A DNA stretch of 64,000 nucleotides from Roseateles oligotrophus (lineage in GTDB: Bacteria; Pseudomonadota; Gammaproteobacteria; Burkholderiales; Burkholderiaceae_C). The notes beneath the pieces are model-generated. The model was not told the origin of the DNA. It searched no databases and saw only the letters and a list, made by a program, of their open reading frames with translations. A program made the position numbers and the translations under genes. The stretch lies in contig NZ_JAJIRN010000002.1 of assembly GCF_025717515.1 (NCBI RefSeq), forward strand, positions 558,001 through 622,000. Direction: 5' to 3'. Shown here piece by piece: positions 1 through 8,041 of the stretch; positions within the stretch are counted from its first letter, which is position 1, and each line of letters starts with the position of its first letter.

Positions 1-545
1 GCGCACAAGAAAGAGGGTCGCCCGCCGGGGCGAACTCCCGGCATCGTGGCGCCAAGCAAGATGAACCGAAGGCTAGCTACCCAAGCGCAATTCGTTCAAC
101 GCCTAACGACAGCGTCGCCTGTCCCGGCAACTTGGCCTGATCTTCCCATCACCGCAATGAAATCGCATCCTGTGCAACGTAAATTGGCTGGTCAACCCGT
201 GACATGCGAGGTGCTTGCACAGTGCAGGCGAGTGGCATACGACGAATAGCCGCGAGACTTGCGGCTTGGTTCTTCGCCGCTCGCCAAAACAGAAATCAGC
301 CGGGCTTTTCAGCAGATGCTCTGCCACAAGGGAAAGGCCGGCATTGCCGCAAGCCAGGTCGAAAGCTCGCATCCGATGCGAAAAAACCAAGGAAGCACAT
401 CGGCGCATACCGTCGCCCGTCCCGCCGGCACCGTTGTTCGTCGGAGTCGCGCGGCCGGCGCATCCGGCCTCCAGCACAGTGCCGGTCAAACGCTGCAGCA
501 ACAGCAGCAGCGGCAGCAGCAATAGGCATATACGGAGTCGATGCA
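1..545. other. Left edge without a recognisable gene
   Basis: No protein family was recognised on either strand. One forward frame is open from the window edge to a stop at 247-249 and could be the tail of a gene lying to the left, but its composition (basic, no motif) does not resemble anything I know. The stretch 491-522 is a CAG/CGG-rich low-complexity run. The last 12 bases hold the ribosome-binding site (GGAG at 534-537) of the next gene. The longer overlapping frames on both strands here look like high-GC artefacts. Confidence 0.3.
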
Positions 546-1784
546 ATGACCATCAACAGCAAAGCACTGTCAGCAGCAAGGGCCGCAAAATCAAACGGCG
601 CCGCAAGTTCAAAGTCGATCGCCGACAAGGTGTTGAACATGGCGACACGCACCTGGTTTGTGGTCGCCGTGATCGGCCAGTGGGTGTTTTTGACCTACCT
701 CTTGGGCTTCTACACGCCATCAACGCTGAGCGGGAATTTTCAGCTCTGGGCCAAGAATCCCTTGCTGACAAAAGGCTATGTGGCCGGTGACACGGCAGGG
801 AATCTAGCCTTTGCTGCACACGCTTTGCTGGCCGCCATCATCGCGTTTGGCGGCGCGCTGCAACTGATCCCTCAACTACGCAAGGCGGCGCCGGCCTTCC
901 ATCGATGGAACGGACGCGCGTTTATGTTGACGGCGCTTTGCCTCAGCATCACCGGGCTGTACATGATCTGGTTTCGCGGCAGCAGCCATGTGTCGATTGC
1001 CAATATCGCCATCACGCTGAATGCCTTGCTCATACTCGGTTTCAGCGGGCTCGCCCTACGCTCGGCCATCGGGCATGACATCGCAGCTCATCGCCGGTGG
1101 GCGCTGCGCCTGTACCTGGTTTCGAACGCGCAGTGGTTCACGCGTGTCGGCCTATTCGCCTGGCTTGTCGTCAATCAAGGGCCGGTCGGCATGGGCGCCA
1201 ACTTCGACGGACCAGTCGTCATATTCTGGTCGTTTGGCTGCTACCTTGTTCCTTTGATCGTGCTTGAGCTTTTCCTGCGTACAAAACCGGCTGCGGCCGC
1301 TCAGCGCAAATTCATCATGGCATTCACCTTGTTTATTGCGGCTGCATTGGCCGGTATTGGCACCGTCGGCGTTTCGATGTTTTCATGGATTCCTTCGGTC
1401 AAGGCGATGCATGATCAGCGAATTTCTATCGCCGACACGCTTTCCGCCACCCTGCTCTCCGGCGGCATCGACCAAGCGCTCATTCAGTATCATGAATTGA
1501 AGGCTTCGGCGCCAACCCTCTACAACTTCGATCAAAGTGAGCTGAGAAAATTGGCGAAGAAACTGAGCGCCGATCATCGATTGGATGATGCCATCAGCAT
1601 ATTGCGCCTGAACGTTGAGGCCTATCCGCAATCGGCCAGAGCCTATGCTCGATTGGCCGAGGGCTATTTGGCGGCGGGCAAGCAGGCGGAGGCCCTCATC
1701 AACTGTCAACATGCGCTGAAACTCGACCCAAGTGATGATGTCGCGACCGCGCTATTGCATCAGCTGCGCGCAGCTGGATCTTGA
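546..1784 (+). CDS. Membrane protein (DUF2306-like) fused to C-terminal TPR repeats
   Basis: A 412-residue protein. I chose the ATG at 546 because GGAG at 534-537 lies 8 bases upstream; an upstream in-frame extension reads as low-complexity junk. Residues about 32-280 hold roughly seven hydrophobic helices with FHRWNGR and HRRWALRLY loops, as in DUF2306 integral membrane proteins, whose function is not established. Residues about 330-400 are soluble and read as TPR helices (ARLAEGYLAAGKQAEAL and a second, weaker unit), which suggests protein binding on one face of the membrane. Nothing nearby explains its role. The 3' end runs directly into a phnM relic, so the gene may lie beside a deletion junction. 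Confidence 0.7.
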   Translation: MTINSKALSAARAAKSNGAASSKSIADKVLNMATRTWFVVAVIGQWVFLTYLLGFYTPSTLSGNFQLWAKNPLLTKGYVAGDTAGNLAFAAHALLAAIIAFGGALQLIPQLRKAAPAFHRWNGRAFMLTALCLSITGLYMIWFRGSSHVSIANIAITLNALLILGFSGLALRSAIGHDIAAHRRWALRLYLVSNAQWFTRVGLFAWLVVNQGPVGMGANFDGPVVIFWSFGCYLVPLIVLELFLRTKPAAAAQRKFIMAFTLFIAAALAGIGTVGVSMFSWIPSVKAMHDQRISIADTLSATLLSGGIDQALIQYHELKASAPTLYNFDQSELRKLAKKLSADHRLDDAISILRLNVEAYPQSARAYARLAEGYLAAGKQAEALINCQHALKLDPSDDVATALLHQLRAAGS

Positions 1785-1839
1785 GGACTTGGAGCGGGTT
1801 CGGCGTCAGGTCTTGCCTATATGTTTGAAACCTGACCCT

Positions 1840-2109
1840 CACGGCTTGCGCGCGGGGGTGCTGGATGCGCTGAGTTCCGACGATGTGCCGCCCAGCCTGT
1901 TGAAATCGGCCTGCTTGTTGCGGCGCGATGCGGGTTTCAGCCTGCCCGAAGCGCTGGCCGTCGTCAGCCGAAGGCCGGCCTTGGCTTGCGGGCTGCAAGA
2001 CCGTGGAGAAATCGGATTAGGCTTGCGCGGCGACTTTGTCCGCGTGCGCGAGGTCGCCGGCCAGTCGGTGGTGCGCGAGGTGTTTGTACGGGGGCGGCGG
2101 GTGGCTTAG
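1840..2109 (+). pseudogene. phnM: C-terminal relic of phnM (phosphonate triphosphate diphosphatase)
   Basis: The forward frame ending at 2109 reads GVLDALSSDDVPPSLL, then SLPEALAVVSRRPALACGL, then DRGEIGLGLRGDFVRVRE, closing with VVREVFVRGRRVA. This matches the last quarter of PhnM, the alpha-D-ribose 1-methylphosphonate 5-triphosphate diphosphatase of the C-P lyase pathway, an amidohydrolase of about 380 residues. Only about 90 residues remain. The metal-binding N-terminal and central parts are missing, and the frame upstream passes into the end of the TPR gene. No other phn gene is in the window, so this is best read as the remnant of a lost phosphonate operon rather than a working enzyme. 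Confidence 0.72.
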
Positions 2110-2167
2110 TGAGAGCTAGAAAAGTGAGTCGGCCGGCAAGTTGCCTGACCCACCGAGCCTGACCCGC

Positions 2168-3733
2168 TCAAGCCAGCGCCGGCAACCTCATCATGTAATC
2201 AAAGGCGCCGAGCGCCGCCTTGGCGCCGTCGCCGGTAGCGATGATGATCTGCTTGAAAGGCACGGTTGTCGCGTCGCCGGCCGCGAACACGCCGGGCAGC
2301 GAGGTTTGACCCTTGGCATCGACGATGATCTCGCCCTGCTTGCTCAGCTCGACCACGCCCTTCAACCACTCGGTATTGGGCACCAGGCCGATCTGCACGA
2401 ACACGCCTTCCAGTTCGACATGCCTGGCCTCGCCGCTGACCCGGTCGGTGTAGCTCAGGCCATTGAGCTTGCCGGCGGCACCGGTGAACTCGGTCGTTTG
2501 GGCATTCACATGGATCGTCACGTTAGGCAGGCTTTTCAGCTTGTTGACCAGGACCGCATCGGCGCGCAGCGCATCGCCAAATTCGACCAGCGTGACATGG
2601 GCGACGATGCCGGCCAAATCGATTGCCGCCTCGACACCGGAATTGCCGCCACCGATCACCGCCACCCGCTTGCCCTTGAACAGCGGGCCGTCGCAATGGG
2701 GGCAATAGGCAACGCCCTTGTTCTTGTATTCCTGCTCACCGGGCACGCCGACATGGCGCCAACGCGCGCCGGTCGACAAAATCACCGTCCGGGCCTTCAG
2801 CGCGCCGCCATTGGCCAACTTGATCTCAACCAAGCCGCCGGGCGTGGCGGCCGGAATCAAGGCCTCGGCGCGCTGCAGATTCATGATCTCGACCTCATAT
2901 TCCTTGACGTGAGCTTCCAGCGCGGCGGCGAACTTCGGCCCATCGGTTTCCAGCACCGAGACATAGTTCTCTATCGTCATCGTGTCATTGACCTGGCCGC
3001 CAAAACGCTCGGCGGCAATGCCGGTGCGAATGCCTTTGCGCGCCGCATACACCGCCGCCGCCGCGCCGGCCGGGCCGCCGCCGACGATCAACATATCGAA
3101 GGGCGCTTTCTCGCTCAGCTTGGCGGCGTCACGCGCGGCCGCGCCGGTATCGAGCTTGGCGACGATTTCCTCCACGCTCATCTTGCCGGACGCAAATTCC
3201 TTGCCGTTCAGATAGATGCTGGGCACGGCCATGATCTCGCGCTCGTTGACCTCGGCCTGGAACAGCCCGCCGTCAACAACCACCGTCTTGATCTTGGGGT
3301 TCAACACCGCCATCAGGCTGAGTGCCTGCACCACATCCGGGCAGTTATGGCAGCTCAGCGACATATAGACCTCGAAGCTGAACTCGCCGTCCAGGCTCTT
3401 GATCTGCGCAATCGTCTCGTCCGAGACCTTGGGCGGGTGGCCGCCGACCCACAGCAGGGCCAGCACCAGCGAGGTGAATTCATGGCCCAGCGGGATCGCG
3501 GCAAAGCGCAGCTTCATGTCGGAGCCGGTGCGGTTCAGGCTGAAGGACGGGCGGCGCGCATCCCGGCCGTCGGTCTTCAGCGTGATCTTGTCGGACATCG
3601 AGGCGATGTCCTGCAGCAGACTCAGAAGCTCGGCCGACTCGGGCCGCTGATCGAGGCTGACTTCGATTTCAAACGGGAGGGTGACGCGCTCCAGATAGGC
3701 GTGGAGCTGGGTCTTCAGATGGCTGTCCAACAT
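2168..3733 (-). CDS. ahpF: Alkyl hydroperoxide reductase subunit F
   Basis: A 521-residue flavoprotein disulfide reductase that passes electrons from NAD(P)H to AhpC. It has full family length. The N-terminal tandem thioredoxin-like module carries the redox pair CHNC (residues 128-131). The FAD domain begins at about 212 with [18 protein letters not shown]. The active disulfide is CPHC (residues 344-347), followed by the NAD(P)H-binding [14 protein letters not shown], and a late FAD-contact motif [15 protein letters not shown] lies near 480. All redox cysteines are present, so it should be active. It lies downstream of ahpC on the same strand, separated by 188 bases that contain a hairpin-rich repeat, which may lower its expression relative to ahpC. 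Confidence 0.97.
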   Translation of the reverse strand: MLDSHLKTQLHAYLERVTLPFEIEVSLDQRPESAELLSLLQDIASMSDKITLKTDGRDARRPSFSLNRTGSDMKLRFAAIPLGHEFTSLVLALLWVGGHPPKVSDETIAQIKSLDGEFSFEVYMSLSCHNCPDVVQALSLMAVLNPKIKTVVVDGGLFQAEVNEREIMAVPSIYLNGKEFASGKMSVEEIVAKLDTGAAARDAAKLSEKAPFDMLIVGGGPAGAAAAVYAARKGIRTGIAAERFGGQVNDTMTIENYVSVLETDGPKFAAALEAHVKEYEVEIMNLQRAEALIPAATPGGLVEIKLANGGALKARTVILSTGARWRHVGVPGEQEYKNKGVAYCPHCDGPLFKGKRVAVIGGGNSGVEAAIDLAGIVAHVTLVEFGDALRADAVLVNKLKSLPNVTIHVNAQTTEFTGAAGKLNGLSYTDRVSGEARHVELEGVFVQIGLVPNTEWLKGVVELSKQGEIIVDAKGQTSLPGVFAAGDATTVPFKQIIIATGDGAKAALGAFDYMMRLPALA

Positions 3734-3840
3734 GGCGGATCCTTTCGTAGGTTTATTCAGGCGTGATGCGTCAAGCCACTCTGAAAAAGCCCGCGAGGAT
3801 CAGGACACTTTCAGCGTAGCTCGGAGGTATTTACCGAGTA

Positions 3841-3919
3841 GAGCCCGTGGAACCGGCTTCGCCGGGCCACAGGGCTCGCCCCCTTGAGGGGGAGCGCCGC
3901 AGGCGCTCCGGGGGTGGGT
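3841..3919. repeat. Hairpin-rich intergenic repeat element between ahpC and ahpF
   Basis: Three successive inverted repeats fill this stretch. The first has GAGCCC/GGGCTC outer arms around CCGGC-TTC-GCCGG. The second is CCCCC-TTGA-GGGGG. The third is GAGCGCC-GCA-GGCGCTC, followed by GGGGGTGGG up to the ahpC stop. Elements of this kind (CCCCCTTGAGGGGG beside a gene-end hairpin) are, from general knowledge, dispersed in genomes of the Comamonadaceae/Leptothrix group. Here it sits between two genes of one operon, where it could stabilise the upstream ahpC message or attenuate ahpF. No second full copy was noticed in this window. Confidence 0.6.
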
Positions 3920-3921
3920 CA

Positions 3922-4485
3922 TCAGATCTTGCCAACCAGGTCCAGCGAAGGCGTAATGGTCTTGGCGCCTTCGTTCCACTTGGCAGGGCAGACCTGACCT
4001 GGGTGGCTCGCGACATACTGGGCAGCCTTGAGCTTGCGCAGGGTTTCCTTCATGTCGCGGGCGATCGCGTTGTCATGCACTTCGGCGGTCTTGATCTGGC
4101 CTTCCGGGTTGATCACGAAGGTGCCGCGCAGCGCCAGGCCTTCTTCTTCGATATGCACGCCGAAAGCGCGGGTCAGCTTGTGGGTTGGGTCACCCACCAG
4201 CGGGAACTTGGCCTTGCCCACGGCGGGTGATGTCTCGTGCCAGACCTTGTGCGAGAAATGGGTGTCGGTGGTGACGATATAGATCTCGGCGCCGACCTTT
4301 TGGAACTCGCCGTACAGGTCGGCCGCGTCTTCAACTTCGGTCGGGCAGTTGAAGGTGAATGCGGCGGGCATGAACACCAGCACCGACCACTTGCCCTTCA
4401 GGCTGGCGTCGGAAACTTCAACGAAATTGCCATTGTGAAAGGCCTCGGTCTTGAAGGGCTGGACTTGCGTATTGATCAGGGACAT
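3922..4485 (-). CDS. ahpC: Alkyl hydroperoxide reductase subunit C (typical 2-Cys peroxiredoxin)
   Basis: A 187-residue cytoplasmic peroxiredoxin reducing H2O2, organic peroxides and peroxynitrite; this is the normal length for bacterial AhpC. The peroxidatic cysteine is C47 in FTFNCPTEVEDAAD and the resolving cysteine is C166 in QVCPAKW; the intermediate THFSHKVWH and GLALRGTFVI segments are typical. FNCP replaces the more usual FVCP, which is tolerated in the family. It is the first gene of the ahpC-ahpF pair. The upstream 180 bases should hold the promoter; a clear four-box OxyR site was not found there by eye. Confidence 0.97.
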   Translation of the reverse strand: MSLINTQVQPFKTEAFHNGNFVEVSDASLKGKWSVLVFMPAAFTFNCPTEVEDAADLYGEFQKVGAEIYIVTTDTHFSHKVWHETSPAVGKAKFPLVGDPTHKLTRAFGVHIEEEGLALRGTFVINPEGQIKTAEVHDNAIARDMKETLRKLKAAQYVASHPGQVCPAKWNEGAKTITPSLDLVGKI

Positions 4486-4665
4486 GACGATTTCCTTGTG
4501 GGTTGAAAAACAAAACTAACGAACGAAAGACACGGTAGAAAACTTGCTATGGACGAATCATAAGAGCAAGTGCCGGTTCGCAGTTTTGATAATTCAAATC
4601 GCCGTCATTGCCTGAGCCTATTGAGGGTGACTATTCATCCCGCGCAGGCGATAGCCACAAAACCC

Positions 4666-5910
4666 TCACAAGTTTTCCAAGGCCAGCAACTCTTCCACCG
4701 TCTGGCGGCGGCGGATCAGGCGCTCGCTGCCGCCCTCCACAATCACCTCGGCCGTCAAGGGCCGACTGTTGTAGTTGCTGGACATCGAGGCGCCGTAAGC
4801 GCCGCTGTCGTGAATCAAGAGCAGATCACCGACCTTGGCCTGCGGCAATTCACGCGGCTCGACCACGCCGCCATCGCCCTGGGTGAACACATCACCGGAC
4901 TCGCACAGCGGCCCGGCCACCACCGAGGCGCGAACAGGGCGCTCCGAGTCGTCGGACGGAATCAGGCTCATCGCGTGATAGGCGCCGTACATGGCCGGCC
5001 GCATCAACTCGCTGAAGCCGGCATCCACCAGCACAAAATGATTGCTGCCGGCGTCCTTGGTGGCGCGCACCTCGGTGATCAAGACGCCGGACTCGGCGAC
5101 CAGATAGCGCCCAGGCTCGATCTCCAGCGCCAGCGCATGGCCAAGCAGCGCTTCGGCCTGCTTGCGGGCCGCGTCCCAGAGGCCGAAGTAATGGGCGGTA
5201 TCGACGCTTGCCTCGCCCTCCCGGTACGGCGTCGACAAACCGCCGCCGCTTGAGATGGCGTGCAAATCATGGCCGGCCGCATGAGCCTGCTTGACCAGGC
5301 CCACCATCGCGCCGCAGACCTCGGACAGATGCCCATAGTCGACGCCGGAGCCGATATGCATATGCAGGCCGACCAGCGTCAAGCCATGCGCGCGCACGGC
5401 GGCCAAGGCATCCAGCAACTCGGTATGCCAGATGCCATGCTTGCTGTGCTCGCCGCCGGTATTGGTCTTGTTGCTGTGGCCATGGCCAAAACCGGGGTTG
5501 ATGCGCAGCCAGACCTTGTGGCCGGGCGATGCCTTGCCCAATTGATGCAGCATGTCGATCGAGCCGGCATTGACCGGAATGCCATGCTCGACGACGGTGG
5601 CCAGCGTCGCGTGGTCGAACAGGTCGGCGGTGAAGACGATTTCGGACGGCTCCCCACCCGCCACAAAGCCAGCCGCCAGCGCCCGCAGAATTTCGCCGCG
5701 CGACACCGCATCGACCTTGACGCCCTGCTCCCGCATCAAGCGCAGGATATGGGTGTTGGAGCAGGCTTTTTGGGCAAAGCGAATGGTGTCAAAAGCGGCC
5801 AAGGCAGCGATCCGCTCGCGGATGGTGGCGGCGTCATAGACCCAGAGCGGCGTGCCGTAGGTGGCGGCCAAAGCTTGGATGCGGGCGGGGGTCAAGGTGG
5901 CAGCGGGCAT
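4666..5910 (-). CDS. lysA: Diaminopimelate decarboxylase
   Basis: A 414-residue PLP enzyme making L-lysine from meso-diaminopimelate, the last step of lysine synthesis. The PLP lysine is K48 in FAQKACSN. SGGGLSTPYR carries the phosphate-binding glycine loop, EPGRYLVAESG follows, and CESGDVF gives the catalytic cysteine of the partner subunit. I chose the ATG at 5910 (protein start MPAATLTP) because the 20 extra residues from 5970 run into the intergenic region and do not look like the family. The gene is divergent from lysR, the same arrangement as in Escherichia coli, which implies LysR activation when diaminopimelate is present. Confidence 0.96.
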   Translation of the reverse strand: MPAATLTPARIQALAATYGTPLWVYDAATIRERIAALAAFDTIRFAQKACSNTHILRLMREQGVKVDAVSRGEILRALAAGFVAGGEPSEIVFTADLFDHATLATVVEHGIPVNAGSIDMLHQLGKASPGHKVWLRINPGFGHGHSNKTNTGGEHSKHGIWHTELLDALAAVRAHGLTLVGLHMHIGSGVDYGHLSEVCGAMVGLVKQAHAAGHDLHAISSGGGLSTPYREGEASVDTAHYFGLWDAARKQAEALLGHALALEIEPGRYLVAESGVLITEVRATKDAGSNHFVLVDAGFSELMRPAMYGAYHAMSLIPSDDSERPVRASVVAGPLCESGDVFTQGDGGVVEPRELPQAKVGDLLLIHDSGAYGASMSSNYNSRPLTAEVIVEGGSERLIRRRQTVEELLALENL

Positions 5911-6002
5911 AGGTCGGGTTCCAGCACAGGTGATGCAAACAAGCCTCGCAGCATGCCAGCCGCCAGGCATTCATACAAATGCTTTGTTTTGTTGAGTCAA
6001 TT

Positions 6003-6015
6003 CATATCTGATATG
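6003..6015. promoter_or_regulatory. Inverted repeat in the lysA/lysR divergent region, likely LysR operator
   Basis: CATATC-T-GATATG is a perfect 6-base inverted repeat placed 7 bases before the lysR start and about 95 bases before the lysA start. LysR-type regulators bind dyads of the T-N11-A type near their own promoter, so the position suits autorepression with activation of the divergent gene. Assignment rests on position and symmetry only. Confidence 0.5.
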
Positions 6016-6022
6016 GTTTGGC

Positions 6023-6970
6023 ATGAGCAATGATCCGATCGGCAGCCCGAGCCAGCGCCTCACGCACAGGCATATCGAAGTCTTTCGCGCCGTCATGACG
6101 GCCGGCAGCGTGACCGAAGCCGCAGCCCTGCTGCACAGTTCGCAGCCGACCATCAGCCGCGAGTTGGCAAGGCTGGAGCACCTGCTCGGTTACGCCTTGT
6201 TCGAGCGCCTGCGCGGGCGCCTCAAGCCCAATGCCCGCGCGCTGGCCTTGTTTGACGAGGTGCTGCGCAGCTACCAGAGTCTGGATCACATCGCGGGGCA
6301 CGCGCGGGCGCTGGGCCGCGCCGAGCAGGCGGTGCGCTTGTCGGTGCTATGCCTGCCGGCCTTGAGTCATGCCTTGCTGCCCGGTGCTTGTGCCGATTTC
6401 ATGGCCAGGCACAGCGGCGTGCAGTTGTCCATCACGCCGCAGGAATCGCCGCTTTTGGAGGAGTGGATGAGCGCCCAGCGCTTTGATCTGGGGCTGACCG
6501 AGCAGGGCCAGCAAGTGGTGGCGGGCACCGAGCTATTGCCGCTCTTGGCGCTGGATGAGGTCTGCGTATTGCCGGCCGGCCACTGCCTGTTGAGCAAGTC
6601 TGTCTTGACGCCGCTTGATTTTGAAGCGCAGGACTTTGTCAGCCTGTCGGCCGAGGACCCTTACCGGGCGCAGCTCGACGCCATTTTTGCGCAGCAGGGG
6701 GTGAATCGACGGCTGCGCCTGGAAACGCATAGCGCGGTGGCGGTCTGCGCGATGGTCAGCGCCGGCATGGGCCTGTCCATCATCAATCCGCTGACCGCCT
6801 TGAGCATGGCCGGGCCGCAGCTGCACTTGCGGCGCTTCACGGTCTCGGTGCCCTTTTGCGTCAATGCGCTGATGCCCTTGTACCGGCCGGCGCAACCCTT
6901 GGTGGAGCATTTGATCGAGTGCTTGAAAGCCGAGGCCTTACGATTGCAAAGCAGGCTGGGCGCGGTATAG
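6023..6970 (+). CDS. lysR: LysR, transcriptional regulator of lysA
   Basis: A 315-residue LysR-type regulator. The winged helix-turn-helix (residues about 15-75) reads RHIEVFRAVMTAGSVTEAA, then SSQPTISREL, and the effector domain includes PQESPLLEEWMSAQRFDLGLTE, LDEVCVLPAGH and ETHSAVAVCAMVSAGMG. These blocks match E. coli LysR closely, well beyond general family similarity, and the divergent lysA neighbour agrees. It is expected to activate lysA in response to diaminopimelate and to repress itself. The ATG at 6023 gives the usual short N-terminal lead. Confidence 0.93.
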   Translation: MSNDPIGSPSQRLTHRHIEVFRAVMTAGSVTEAAALLHSSQPTISRELARLEHLLGYALFERLRGRLKPNARALALFDEVLRSYQSLDHIAGHARALGRAEQAVRLSVLCLPALSHALLPGACADFMARHSGVQLSITPQESPLLEEWMSAQRFDLGLTEQGQQVVAGTELLPLLALDEVCVLPAGHCLLSKSVLTPLDFEAQDFVSLSAEDPYRAQLDAIFAQQGVNRRLRLETHSAVAVCAMVSAGMGLSIINPLTALSMAGPQLHLRRFTVSVPFCVNALMPLYRPAQPLVEHLIECLKAEALRLQSRLGAV

Positions 6971-7025
6971 GCGTTGTCCAATCACAGCCTTGGCGTTCCC
7001 ACGCAAAGCCGCGCAAGGCGCGGGC

Positions 7026-7067
7026 CTATGTGCGCTCTATGCGCGCGCAAGCGCTGTGATTGTGACA
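7026..7067 (-). pseudogene. Relic of the 3' end of a second folE2 gene
   Basis: Read on the minus strand, this stretch encodes CHNHSACARIERT and then TAG. The functional folE2 ends in [13 protein letters not shown] and TAG, only about 75 bases away. Eleven of the 12 residues from HNHSA to the end agree, yet the codons differ at many third positions (for example ATA for ATT, ACA for ACG, AGC for TCG). That pattern suggests an old gene copy rather than a recent DNA duplication. The upstream part is cut by a perfect palindrome. Only a dozen codons remain, so the piece is certainly non-functional. Confidence 0.6.
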
Positions 7068-7098
7068 ACGAACGCATCGCAGTGCGATGCGTTCGTTG
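7066..7098. repeat. Perfect 33-base palindrome (16-base arms)
   Basis: The arms CAACGAACGCATCGCA (7066-7081) and TGCGATGCGTTCGTTG (7083-7098) are exactly complementary around a single G. It lies between the convergent ends of lysR and folE2. No T-run follows on either strand, so it is not a standard intrinsic terminator, although a 16-base-pair hairpin at convergent 3' ends could still stop transcription or protect mRNA ends. It directly abuts the folE2 relic. Confidence 0.7.
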
Positions 7099-7142
7099 CC
7101 CAACCATTCGAGCGCCCAAGGGGCGCAGGCGCGACGCGCCTC

Positions 7143-7937
7143 CTACGTGCGCTCAATGCGCGCGTAGGCCGAATGGTTGTGAATCGACTCAAAATTCTCG
7201 ACATCGACCGCATAACGCCCGATCCGCGCGTCAGCATTCAAACGCAGCGCTACGTCGCGCACCAGATCTTCGACGAACTTGGGGTTCTCGTAAGCATGCT
7301 CGGTGACCCATTTCTCATCGGCGCGCTTGAGCAGCGGCCAGAGTTCGCTCGACGCACTTTCTTCGGCAAAACGGACCAACTCCAACCAACTGATGGGCGC
7401 GCCCGTCAACTCAACCCGGATCGTCACCAAGGAACGCTGGTTGTGCGCGCCATAGTCGGAAATCTCCTTGGAGCAAGGGCACAAGCTCTTCACCGGCACC
7501 GCCACCTCGGCCCACACCGAGGTGAGGCCTCCGCGGGTCTCGGAGATCAAGGCGCCTTGATAGTCCAACAAACTCTCGATGCCCGACACCGGCGCACGCT
7601 TGCGCAGGAAGAAGGCAAACCGCACCTCGATGCGGCCGTCAAGCGCCTCCAGCTTGCTCAACATCTGGCCATGCAGCTCGCGCAAGGAATCCGCCGTCAT
7701 CGGCGCGTTCAAGGCGTCCAGCCAAGCGACGAAGCGGGACATATGGGTGCCCTTCTTCTCCGCCGGCAGCGCCACATCCAAACTCCACAAGCCGACGGTC
7801 GTTTGAGCCTGCTTGCCGACCTGGAGCTGCAGCGGGTAGCGCACATCCTTGACGCCGACGCGTTGGATCATCAAGTGGCGCTCATCGCGTTCGCTTTGGG
7901 TGTCGGGGATATGCAGGGCGCTGGTGACTTGATTCAT
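7143..7937 (-). CDS. folE2: GTP cyclohydrolase FolE2 (type IB)
   Basis: A 264-residue enzyme converting GTP to dihydroneopterin triphosphate, the first step of tetrahydrofolate synthesis (and of queuosine synthesis where present). Family blocks are visible: GTHMSRFV, the metal/active-site cysteine region [20 protein letters not shown], and the C-terminal [14 protein letters not shown]. FolE2 uses metals other than zinc in many bacteria and is unrelated in sequence to FolE. The gene follows dxs on the same strand (gap 104 bases) and may share the isoprenoid transcript. Its extreme 3' end is echoed by a relic on the far side of a palindrome. Confidence 0.95.
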   Translation of the reverse strand: MNQVTSALHIPDTQSERDERHLMIQRVGVKDVRYPLQLQVGKQAQTTVGLWSLDVALPAEKKGTHMSRFVAWLDALNAPMTADSLRELHGQMLSKLEALDGRIEVRFAFFLRKRAPVSGIESLLDYQGALISETRGGLTSVWAEVAVPVKSLCPCSKEISDYGAHNQRSLVTIRVELTGAPISWLELVRFAEESASSELWPLLKRADEKWVTEHAYENPKFVEDLVRDVALRLNADARIGRYAVDVENFESIHNHSAYARIERT

Positions 7938-8041
7938 GCTGATTGGAAACGGGCCAAGCGGCCCGTGGAAACTGGATTAATTCTGGGCTTCTAGCATGCC
8001 AGCAACTGCCTGGCCTTGTCCCGGCAAGGGCTTGTCACTGC

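Noticed and set aside
95-120. GCCTAAC at 101-107 looks like an integron attC core site
   Set aside because: No partner GTTRRRY core occurs within the next 150 bases and no integrase or cassette-like gene is present, so a cassette array is not supported.
103-546. Long minus-strand frame at the left edge
   Set aside because: Cysteine/arginine-rich composition without motif or Shine-Dalgarno; it overlaps the leader of the forward gene and looks like a high-GC artefact.
2141-3766. 541-codon forward frame opposite ahpF
   Set aside because: It is antisense to a fully convincing ahpF; its protein is a His/Gln/Gly-rich shadow. The same applies to long frames opposite dxs, ppk1, cyanophycinase and other large genes.
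4486-4665. OxyR-binding site upstream of ahpC
   Set aside because: Single ATAG/CTAT tetramers occur, but not with the ATAG-N7-CTAT spacing; I could not support a site.
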